Source: Syngnathus acus (Eukaryota > Chordata > Actinopteri > Syngnathiformes > Syngnathidae). Taken from it: a stretch of 64,000 bases of DNA. This document shows positions 55,348-64,000 of the stretch, piece by piece (position 1 is the first letter of the stretch; each line of letters begins with the position of its first letter). The notes under the pieces are model-generated. The model made no database searches and was not told where the DNA came from. It was given only the letters and a program-made list of their open reading frames with translations. The position numbers were made by a program, and so were the translations under genes. The stretch spans positions 11,330,604 through 11,394,603 of the forward strand of contig NC_051105.1 in assembly GCF_901709675.1 (NCBI RefSeq). Direction: 5' to 3'.

Positions 55348-58300
55348 CTACGCACACAGGAAGAAGCATACGAGAACATCTGAAATGAATTTGGGGTGAA
55401 GCAGAAGTACACAGGCACTAAAAAATCTAAAAAATGGCATTGGAACAAGGATGTGTAGACTTTTTATAACCACTGTCAATACACAATTTGGATTTTGTTT
55501 TCTTTTTTCTTTGCGTCGCACCGTTTGAGATGAAACTTGAGGTAGCGCAGGATGCCGCGGCTGGGCAGGAAGGTGCAGCTCATGCAGGTGAGGAGATGCC
55601 AGTGAGCGCGGTTGGAGGGGCTATTGGGGTGCGCTACGTGATTGGTCTGTTTGATCAGCTGACAGTAGACCTCGTCCCTCAGCGACCTCAAATCCTGGCA
55701 CGTCTGCAGGATCCCCTGGACGATGGGCACGGGGTCCGACACAGCCTCCATCTCTTGCAGCGAGTTGAAGATCTTCACCGCTTCGTCTTGCAGGCTGGTG
55801 TAACCTTTCTCCTTTTGCACTGGAAACGCCAGGAGGACATTTTGGAGTCAGTGATCGACAGATGGGGCCAACCTACATCTTATCAACTCACAGTGTATGC
55901 TGACGTCTCCGTAAGGCAGCGGCAGGAGCGGCGAGTGCAAAGGATGCTGGGTGTATCTCAGGATGGGGTTCCTCCAGTACGTCTGTTCCACCGCCTCCAC
56001 ATTCAAACTGCTCTCCTGAGAAACAGCAAAAGAGAGGCTCGGTGTTTCCATCGGGTCAAACTCGGGGGCGTGCACACGTCACCGCAGCGTGGTTAAAGGG
56101 ACAGCGGAAAACAAGGTTTACACAACACGCACAACGAGTACCTCACTTTACTACACACTGCGTCCCTGCCAGAGACTCGCAGGACTGCAAAGAGTTGTTT
56201 CACGCATATTAATCTTGCGCAATTTGTGCGGGCGGAGCTTTCGAGGCACATCGTGCCTACCTTGATGTCCCTAATGAGCTGCTGCGTCGGCGTTTCGATG
56301 GGAACTTTGCTGTCGATGGCGCCCTGGATTGCGTTTGTCCAGCGCATGGCTTCGTTCAGCAATTTGGTGTACAGGCGGTACGAGTGTTTGCGTCCGTGGA
56401 TGATGACGTTCCAATAACCTAAGACGGCAATCGACACAACCAATTTGTATTGCATCTTGGAAGAACATTTTCAAACTTGAATTTGAGATTTTCCCTCACC
56501 AGTGTCCTTGAAGACCTTTTCGTCCGGCTGGACCACAGAACACAGACTGTTGAGGACCAGCGTGCCCAATTTTGAGGCGCTACGCTCGGATGATTTGTAG
56601 TAGTCCAGAGAGTTAGTGGTGAGGACGAACCAACGCTTCTTCAACTTCAAAGATGTGCTCTTCACTCCTGACTTCATCTCTTTATGCAGCCAACCTAAGG
56701 GAAGAAGAGTTATCTATTATTTATATCATACACACACACACAGTCACACACAGTGTGTCTTACCCCTGACTATAAAGTCCTGTCCATCCCCTTTGGAGTC
56801 TCCCTTGGATTTCTGCAGCAGGCCGATCCAGTGATGCATCTCCTCGGGTGTGTCCGTGTTGCAGTGGATCACCCGGTTGGCGGTGATGATCACAAACGAG
56901 TTTGGTCTAAAAATAGCAACATGTCACTTTACAGTACGTTTTCATCAAATTATTTGTTTTCATTGAAAACAACTCAATAAATCATTTCCTCAAATGGTGG
57001 GGGAAAAAAATACATTTTTAAAGAAACCAAAGTATTAATACATTACGATGTATTAATTATCATTATTTTATTTGTATGTATCATTATGTGTGGAAATTAT
57101 TTATAACGATTAAATATTCAAGAGTTTCCCCTTTAAAAAAAAGGTTTACCTCAGCGCTTAGTTCTTTCTTCATTTAAGTAGCTAATGTCTGAGGCCGCTC
57201 TATAAATAAAAATGATAAACGGTGTGTAGTACACAGACTCACCTGTCGGGGTTATCCGACGCGCACACCGAATCAATCAAGCCCACATCAAGCGTGCCCT
57301 GGACAAACAAAAACAAAGTTAAATTCAAGATTCAACACAAAAAAACTCCTTGTCCAGTAAAAGGTTAACTGCAATGAAAATGACTCGAAATGTTTTTTGG
57401 GGCTGAAGCTGGGGCCCAGTCAGGGGGAGAGAGTGGCGGGTGGGGTCGAGGGTTCGAAGACCACTAACCACAGCATTCTTCGGGTTGGCCTGTTCGTGGT
57501 GCATCTCCATGAGCTGCTCCGGACTGGCGCTGTGGACTCGACTCAGCACGCTGAACCAACCGCTAGATGAGACCGCGGGGTGTTCCGCAAAGAAAACACG
57601 ACAGTTGATTGGAAAATGATATAGCATGATGTTCCGTTAGCAACCACAAGGGGGGGATTTTATTTCCATACATTACATGAACCGCGAGGTAAACAGAGTG
57701 AAGCTGCATTTTTTTTTCCTCCAACCTTTCTGAATCTATTCTTTCTACACCTTCACAGCCAATGAATTGCTTGATGTACCTGGCATCTTCGGGAGTTTCT
57801 GCATAGATGTGATAAGTCCTCTCCTCAGTGACAATGTTGAGTGCATTTTCCTTCTCGTGATTATCCACGATCTCCCTGGAGAGGAGCCACAGTTAAAAAA
57901 AATAACAAAATATTGTGTCTCAAATAGCAACATTCAAGCTAAAAATAGTATTACGGAAGACTTACTTGGCCGTGCGCACGTCAATGGTCCCTTTGAGCTT
58001 CTCCTCGCTGTCGTTTTCAAAGTACATGAGCTTGGAGTCCCGTAAGACGAACCAGCGCATCTTCCAGTTTCGCCGCGACAGTGTGGACATTCCGCCGCCT
58101 TTCTTGTAAAGCCAACCCGACTTGACTGAGTCCTGCTTGGCTCGGAACCACATGAATGTCTCGTCTTTGAGGACGCACCAGCGGCGACGCCACGGGATCA
58201 TGAGGCCACCTGGAAATAGAGGAGAGAAATGTTTGGCAGCTTGCGATTGGCTAGCGACCTCCCGTTAGCTTATTGAAGATCGGAACCCAATGGACGGGTG

Positions 58301-61300
58301 GCAAATAAATTCTATATCTGTTGTAGTACCAAGATTGACCAATGAGAGGCAGCACAGTGCCGCAGGGCATTCAGAATGCCATGAATGACGAAAACAAAGA
58401 AACAGAAAAAGCTAGGTTAACTGTTAGCTTATCTGGTAACTAGGTAAATATATTATTTTTTTATTGTGGTCAAAAATTTTAGGGACTGATAGTTTTCAAA
58501 CATGACTAAAAAAAAAAAAAAAGAATTTATTCACGCCACTGACTCTTCATGTAGAGGTAGCCGTGGAAATAGGGAGGCCCGGCGCCGTTCAGTAGATGCA
58601 GCTTGCCATTGGAAACCTCCTCGTCCGTGTCCACGCAGCCGTCGTTGTCATCGTCGCTGTCGATGAACTGAAATAAAAGGCAACAGATGTTTTGGACTTT
58701 TTCGCGTGTGCACAAGAAACTGTGAATAGATCTGCGCTCCTGCGAGTTCCCAAAATAACTTGTTTTTCCAAATCCTGCCGGGCACAAAAAGCTCGCCTCC
58801 CTTTGACACGTTTTAATTTGACAGCATGAGAAACTTAAGGTGTGTATCAGCAACTGACACAAAGCACAAAGGAAGAGTTTTACAGCTACGTGACTATGCA
58901 GTTATTTTTTGTGTTCTCACCGAGTCCGAGCTGCCTTTATAGGAGTCCAGGCTGTTGTGTGTGCAGGAGGATTTGCGAAGCAACTCCTCCTCGGTGGTGT
59001 GGCCGTTGTTGATGCTCGCACGCGAGCTCCGCTGAGCCTCCTCAAATTCCTCCTGGTCGTAGTCGGACTCTGCGTCAGGCAGATTGGAACAGGACGCCTC
59101 CTGGCTCAGAGGAGGCTCAGAGTGCAAATCCTTCTCGTTGGCGACCACAGGAGGAGCAGAGCAAGGAATTTGGGAGTCTGGGATACGATTGAGTCCGTTG
59201 GAAGGGGAAGCCAAGGGAGGGCTGACCAAGAATCCTTCTGAAAAAGCCAGCGGAGGGGCCAGACTTTGAAATACATCTTTGTTCAGCGGGACCTGAGCTG
59301 GCAGGGGCAAGTCCGGCAGAGGAACGCACTCGTCCTCCGCGTGGAAACCCTCGTCCACCTCCTCCTCGGCCAGAGGAGCGGTGGATTCCGTCGGGTCGTG
59401 GAGGTTCTCCTCGCTGGACAGCGACGGCTCCAACGCGCCAAAGTCCAAAAGTTCCAGGAACTCGGTAGCCACACGGGAGGCCTCCTTCTCCAGTCGATAG
59501 ATCTCGGCCTCCCGCATCTGGCGGAGGTCCTCGTGGGAGAAGTCGCTCAGAAGAGACACGCCGTCCTCCTGCTGCCTTTGCAGCCGTTCGATTTCTCTCT
59601 CCAGTCGCAGGATCTCCTCCATCTGCCGGCTCTCATCATCACTGGTGTGGTTGTGGGACACGCTCTGAAAAAATATTTTTCTTAACTTTTGTCAACTTTC
59701 TCGCGTTCCTCACTAAATGGTACAACTTGGAATTTTCTGTCTAATTGTGTGTAAACATTTATTTAAAAAAAATTGAATGGCTCCCTCTAGTGGTATGAGA
59801 AAGAATCGCTCCTTTGGTACAGTTTAGTTGTATTTAACTTTTAAATTTAAACAACCAAGTGAAGCCCATGGGGCATAAATATGCTCGACCAGATGTGGTT
59901 GGAATGAAGAACTGACCAGGTACAAAAAATGGTACCAGGTAGTGCCACTGGAAAAGCATAAATAGCAAGTAGAAAATGGAGACGGGGCATTATGTAGACC
60001 ACTGCTGTACTCCCACATACGCTTTTGAAATTCCAATTTCCCTTCTTATGAAGTACTAAACTGCCCAGATGATTAACATTCTGTCAGTGTTTCCCAACAT
60101 TTATTGCGCCAAGACACACATTTTACACGAGAAAAGCCTCATAGAACACCACCAAAAATAAACGTCATGAGAAGTACTAAACTAATGATGATGTGTGGTG
60201 GCGGCATTAGAACATTTCTTCCGCCTATATATATGTCGCCAGCAGGAAAACGATGAAAACAGATTTGACAAAAAAATTTCTAAACAACTCCTAAACTCAT
60301 TAAGTGAAATTGGATAATTTCCTGTGGAAGAGTGGATGAGAATCACTGGTCTATGTGATTCATTATAAAATGCCACAAGAAAATTATTTTTTTTGCTGGC
60401 TCGCAGAAGCAGCCACATAAACCAGCAGAATAGCTCAGAAGGCCACGTAACAAGCTGCCATTGGTAGAATTTATTTGCCGGCAAATAAATCAAGTGAGCC
60501 AATTTGGATAAAATAATCCTTATTTGTTTCAAGTAGTGATTTTTTTTGTTTATTTTTTTAGCACTGCGCCATCTTTTGGACTTGTACTTGACTACAAAAC
60601 ACAAGACAGCCACAAATGAGTGCGGTCAACGTTCTTACCTTCTGGCAAGCACCATTCGGCAGCAGGGAGTTCCTGAGGACACCGTGAAAGAAATGAAGAA
60701 AAGTCAAACATCAGCTTGAAGCAAGCACGCTTAGCCTCTCATCTCATCACTGTGGCCGTGAGTCAAGTGATGTCATACGATCATTTTTTTTTTTTTAACA
60801 GAAAGATCCTTTTACCTTTTCACGTCCCCGTTTGCAGCCTCATTCTCCTTCACGAGCCTCAACTCCTCCTCGGCTTTCCTCTTCAGCTCGTCGTCCAGCA
60901 GCCTCAGTCTCTCCTCCTCCACCTCCTCCTTTCTCTTCTCCTCCTCCATCGTCCTCTTCTCTTCCTCCTCTAAGCACCTCCTCTCCTCTTCCTCCCGGCG
61001 CTTACGTTTCTCCTCCTCCTCCCGGAGCTGGCGACAGAGGGATCGGGCCAGCTGACCACGGTGGTGCTTCTGCAGAACCACGGAGGCCGAGCGCAGGCGC
61101 AGGAAGCTGCGCCTCCAAAAGTGAGCGCGGTAGTTCTTCTGAATAGTGACGGCGCTGGCCAAGGCCCTCTTGTACTGCTTCCTGGAAGGCAGGAAACACA
61201 TTTTAGGACGTTACTTTGGTTTGCTCTATCAAGTGGTGAACCAACATGGCGTGTCACCACACGCATACTTGTGACGTCGCAGGCCTCGCGCCCACTGGTA

Positions 61301-62712
61301 TCCTGATTTTAAATCAACAAGTCTGCGTGTTTACAGTGTGACGAGCACGCGGTTGTGTGGGCCGTCGCGTTTGGACCTGTGACTAAGCCACCGCTTGTTG
61401 GCTTGCTCGCTCGCACGCGCATTGGACACGCATCCTAAACAAGTTGAGGCCCACACACAATGCGTTGACCCTTTCACCTCGACTTTGGTCCGCGTCCCCG
61501 CCATAATCACGCCATTGGCCTGTGGCTCATCCCGAGACGGCGATACTGTTACATATAATAACACAAAGGCTGTACTTGTGGCTTCGGCGAACATTTCAGG
61601 ACGCTCTGTCTTTCAGACAGCTCTGAAGGGAACGTTTTGGAAAAAAAAAAACGTAATGTGCCTCATGTTGACATTTATGTCACATTGACAGAGTTGTTTT
61701 AGAAATGGAAAGCACTCATTTAGGATCAGCTGTCAAACTCAAGGCCGTGTTTCTTTATAAGGGCACACTCATGCAAATAAAGTGTCACTGTCCTGGTTCT
61801 TGATAATGGATTTGTTCTTTTTAGTTTGCCAACGAAATCTGTGCTGAATTAGCAGTTTTTCAACACTGTAAATAGTTTTAATAAAGTTTTTTTTTTTTCA
61901 TCTCATGAGGTCGACCGAAATAGTAATTACCTATAGATGCCACAAGATGGCGGCAAAGTGGTATTTTGACATTAGACATGGCTTTCAGCAAATAGGCAAA
62001 TTCATGATTGCAGAAATACAATTACGTATGTTCAATGTTATATTTATTGCATGTACAAAGTCTGACTGGATGCCAACATTATGTCACAGTTGCACCTTAA
62101 ATGGTGTTAGCTGGCTCAGCAAGTACCTGTGCCAGGTGAACATTTTATTTTCCCAATTAAATATGATTAAATCTATCAATGTGTCAATCACAAGTGAGCA
62201 CTATTATCTTTGCGGAGGCAGGCATTTTTTAATTAAATTGCTGTGACATTCTAACTTAGCAGAGTGGCAACGGTCGATATGCCCGATTATCCATAGAGGT
62301 GCAACAATTAATTAACTAATAAAAATAATGGTTAATTACAAACCTATGGAGTAAATGCTGCAAGAGTTTAACTGCTGAATCTGCTGCCGTTGTCACGCAG
62401 AGGCGCTCGCATCCACATGATTGCGATTTATTAACCACGTGTAGACAAGTGCGACCATTGTAGCCATGATTCAATTAAAAGTCCTGCTCCAAACTTTTTT
62501 TTTGGATCATCCCAGTAACCAGCACAAACGTGCCTGAAGGCATGCATGCACCCCCCTCACCTCGGATTTTGCACACTTCACCAAACAAGTGTCACTGCCA
62601 CTCACCTTGCCACATAACTGAGGATGTGGGCGCGGATCACCATGCCAGCCTTGTGCCGCACCCCCTCCCTCTCCTTCTCCAGCCTTTGCTCCAGGGCCTC
62701 CTTCAGGAACAC
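53230..62712 (-). CDS. myo10: myo10, unconventional myosin-X, neck and tail (5' part outside window)
   Basis: Actin-based motor of filopodia tips. Twenty exons (62606-62712, 60816-61181, 60639-60672, 58921-59664, 58544-58667, 57966-58209, 57780-57875, 57469-57562, 57243-57298, 56764-56906, 56500-56694, 56261-56418, 55892-56015, 55522-55819, 55140-55347, 54914-55050, 54726-54849, 53781-54236, 53440-53631, 53230-53334) stay in frame for 1334 residues, beginning at VFLKEALEQRLEKER, directly after the motor domain. Order: three IQ motifs, single alpha helix, PEST region, split PH1/PH2, PH3, MyTH4, FERM, stop TGA. The PH2-PH3 and MyTH4-FERM regions match human MYO10 closely; the 744-nt exon coding the PEST region is diverged. 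Upstream exons were sought in 62713-64000 and not found. Confidence 0.94.
54380..54700. repeat. Degenerate DNA-transposon-like fish repeat in myo10 intron
   Basis: The text gatttgaaaatcctttatat at one end and gcgacaggtctgacaggcc, cttgctgaaataagcacaga and ttgctccaaaacctgcgtgt inside recall a dispersed teleost repeat (usual form gatttgcaaatcctttcaac). The copy is diverged and internally deleted. Its family is not asserted, since recognition is from memory. Confidence 0.5.
55522..56015 (-). other. myo10: myo10 MyTH4-domain exons
   Basis: Exon 55892-56015 codes VEQTYWRNPILRYTQHPLHS and PLLPLPYGD. Exon 55522-55819 codes KGYTSLQDEAVKIFNSLQEM, DPVPIVQGILQTCQDLRSLR, DEVYCQLIKQTNH and the signature CTFLPSRGILRYLKFHLKR. 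The domain carries on into the exon at 55140-55347. It matches human myosin-X through the whole block. Confidence 0.92.
56261..58667 (-). other. myo10: myo10 PH-domain exons, with PH1 split by PH2
   Basis: PH1 starts in 58544-58667 (YFHGYLYMKS) and 57966-58209 (WRRRWCVLKDETFMWFRAKQ), is interrupted by PH2 (GWLYKKGGG, RRNWKMRWFVLRDSKLMYFE, NDSEEKLKGTIDVRTAKE, TYHIYAETPEDA) and resumes at GTLDVGLIDSV and ITANRVIHCNTDTPEEMHHW. PH3 follows (GWLHKEMKSG, SLKLKKRWFVLTTNSLDYYK, GRKHSYRLYTKLLNEAMRW). The split arrangement and PH2 binding of PIP3 are established for myosin-X. An acidic run (DSDDDNDGCVDTDEE) precedes PH1. Confidence 0.92.
58921..59664 (-). other. myo10: myo10 PEST/coiled-coil exon
   Basis: One 744-nt exon codes a helix (RQMEEILRLEREIERLQRQQ), then RLEKEASRVATEFLELLDF, an acidic EEEVDEGFHAEDE motif shared with human MYO10 and a Pro/Ser/Glu-rich disordered stretch ending SYKGSSDS. 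Long open frames on the opposite strand (up to 139 codons) mirror this exon and are not genes. Confidence 0.88.
60085..60350 (+). mobile_element. hAT-like MITE, 3'-decayed
   Basis: The left end cagtgtttcccaacatttat, followed by gccaagacacacattttac and catagaacaccacc, matches from memory a common vertebrate hAT MITE (usual form CAGTGTTTCCCAACC, with 'ggcacacc' motifs). The mirror end would read ggttgggaaacactg; only gagaatcactggt is seen near 60330-60345. It lies in a myo10 intron. Confidence 0.55.
60639..62712 (-). other. myo10: myo10 IQ neck and single-alpha-helix exons
   Basis: The first exon in the window codes EREGVRHKAGMVIRAHILSY (IQ1). The next codes SAVTIQKNYRAHFWRRSFLR (IQ2), SASVVLQKHHRGQLARSLCR (IQ3) and a long run of E, K and R (about residues 90-150), the stable single alpha helix that lengthens the myosin-X lever. 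A 34-nt exon (60639-60672) joins it to the PEST exon. Confidence 0.92.
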
Positions 62713-64000
62713 CTGCGGGAACGAGCAAAACCGTGGGTGGGGGTGGGGCTGAGGGGGCCTCAGTTCCGTTTTATCTCCCCCCACTGTCTGAAAGCTGCAG
62801 CCGAGTTTCAGAAGGCTCCTGGCCGCTTTGCTCCCTCCACAGCTCGGGGCAAAAGTGGCACTGCGGAGCTGCTGCTGCTTGTGACGCCGCTCTCGTTGCT
62901 GCACGGCCTCATTGTGCGCACTACTTCCTGAGCATTTTCCTGCGACTGGCATGCGCAGGCGGCGAGGGAAGTGGAAGGGAGGGATGGAGAGATGGAAGGA
63001 GGGAGGGAGAGAGAGAGAGGGAGGGAGGGATGGTGGCGGGTGTCCAGAAAAAGGCAAGCCACACCCCTGCTTGCTCTCAGGAAGGAAGGAATAAGAGTTT
63101 GGTTAACCCTTTGCATGCTCATGGGGACTTTCTCTCCACTCTCCAAGTTGCAGCCAGAACATGAAACATGGCAACAGTACGCCGACTGATTACATTGCGT
63201 GGCGGTCCGCAAAAGTTTTACACACTTGCTCAATTGTTATTATTGTTAATTAATATGTGAAGATGTAAAGATTTAGCACAATGATTAATCAATATTACAA
63301 TAATAATTAAAATCAAACAAATAAATAAAGAAAATAATAAATGAATAAGAATAATAATTAATAAATAAATACAAATAAATTACAAATTATAAAAATAAAT
63401 TAATAATAAATTAATAAAGAAAACAGATACATATGAAAATGCAACATTTAATTTCCATAAATCTCTGGCCTATTTTTAGAACAAGGTCGCGGGCTATCCA
63501 TGTGGTCCTTGGAGGCTACGTGGTGCCCGGTTGGGTTTCAACGTGTCCCTTGTGTTTGTGTCCCAGATGTGGCACCAATCAAAGAATCACACAACTTGCA
63601 GGGGGGGGGGGGGGTCCCGGTCCCACTCCATCCACATCCTCCCCCCCACCCCCATCTCCGCTCAAAACGCCGCTCACAACCAAGCCGAGCCCCCAATTGA
63701 GCTCTCACACTTCCTCCGCAACACAATCAGCAAGCGTATAATTACACACACGATTGTTCCACCTCCAAAGGAAACACGCCCCCTCCTTTTTCTACCCACA
63801 ACCAACACGACATTCCCCCTACCTCAGAACATGACCATGTGCAGCCAAGGACACCCGACCGCACTTTAAGGCAAAGTAGTCATCAAAGCCAAAGTTCAAA
63901 CCGTTGGATGCGTGACACTGGGAAATGAAATTACGGTGAGACATGACGACTCCAGAGATGTACGCTTCATTTTTACAGACATGTGTACATTAGCGGTTTA
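62713..64000. other. myo10 intron or 5' flank, no exon seen
   Basis: The next upstream exon (end of the motor, ...QLGKTK in human) is not found on the minus strand. Contents: a GGGA-rich purine stretch at about 62960-63035, an AT-rich low-complexity stretch (aataaata units) at 63240-63430, a run of 13 G at about 63601 followed by C-rich sequence, and otherwise unique sequence. A promoter for a 'headless' form, known in mammals, could lie here but no evidence is seen. Confidence 0.5.

Noticed and set aside
62713-64000. Last motor-domain exon of myo10
   Set aside because: No minus-strand segment with the expected LGKTK end and donor was found.

Overview
The window is nuclear DNA of a bony fish, most likely a compact-genome teleost. 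Every gene recognised is a split vertebrate gene with GT-AG introns. The four intact genes are close in length to their human homologues but have introns of mostly 70-1500 bp. The repeats (hAT and pogo/Tigger-like DNA elements, tRNA-derived SINEs, CA/GT microsatellites) are typical of fish. I cannot name the species. No prokaryotic features, CRISPR array or operon is present.

Layout. 1-6640: intergenic, with an inverted pair of pogo/Tigger-like transposon remnants and a 285-bp purine-only tract. 6786-14676 (+): prpf40a, complete in 26 coding exons, a U1 snRNP-associated splicing factor with two WW and about six FF domains. 14990-15545: short convergent gap with tandem palindromic units. 17647-42745 (-): fmnl2, complete in 26 coding exons with two alternative last exons, a myristoylated diaphanous-type formin. 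42850-46140: fmnl2 promoter and an hAT element with a perfect target duplication. 46657-47924 (-): sumo3, complete in 4 exons. 48433-48710: tRNA-derived SINE. 49131-51678 (-): pttg1ip, complete in 7 exons. 53230-62712 (-): myo10, of which only the neck, tail and stop are in the window (20 exons). Its motor domain lies beyond 64000.

The genes do not form one functional cluster. They join three blocks that are separate in human: FMNL2/PRPF40A (2q23, same tail-to-tail arrangement), SUMO3/PTTG1IP (21q22) and MYO10 (5p15). fmnl2 and myo10 both act in filopodia and lamellipodia, but nothing in the sequence shows that this neighbourhood is more than coincidence.

I found no clearly new biological system. 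The most useful leads are a possible small plus-strand gene nested in fmnl2 intron 1, two retained fmnl2 C-termini, a frame-required GC-AG intron in fmnl2, paired microexons in prpf40a, and several datable mobile elements. Exon boundaries were set by eye from splice signals, reading frame and remembered human protein sequences. No alignment or transcript search was possible.
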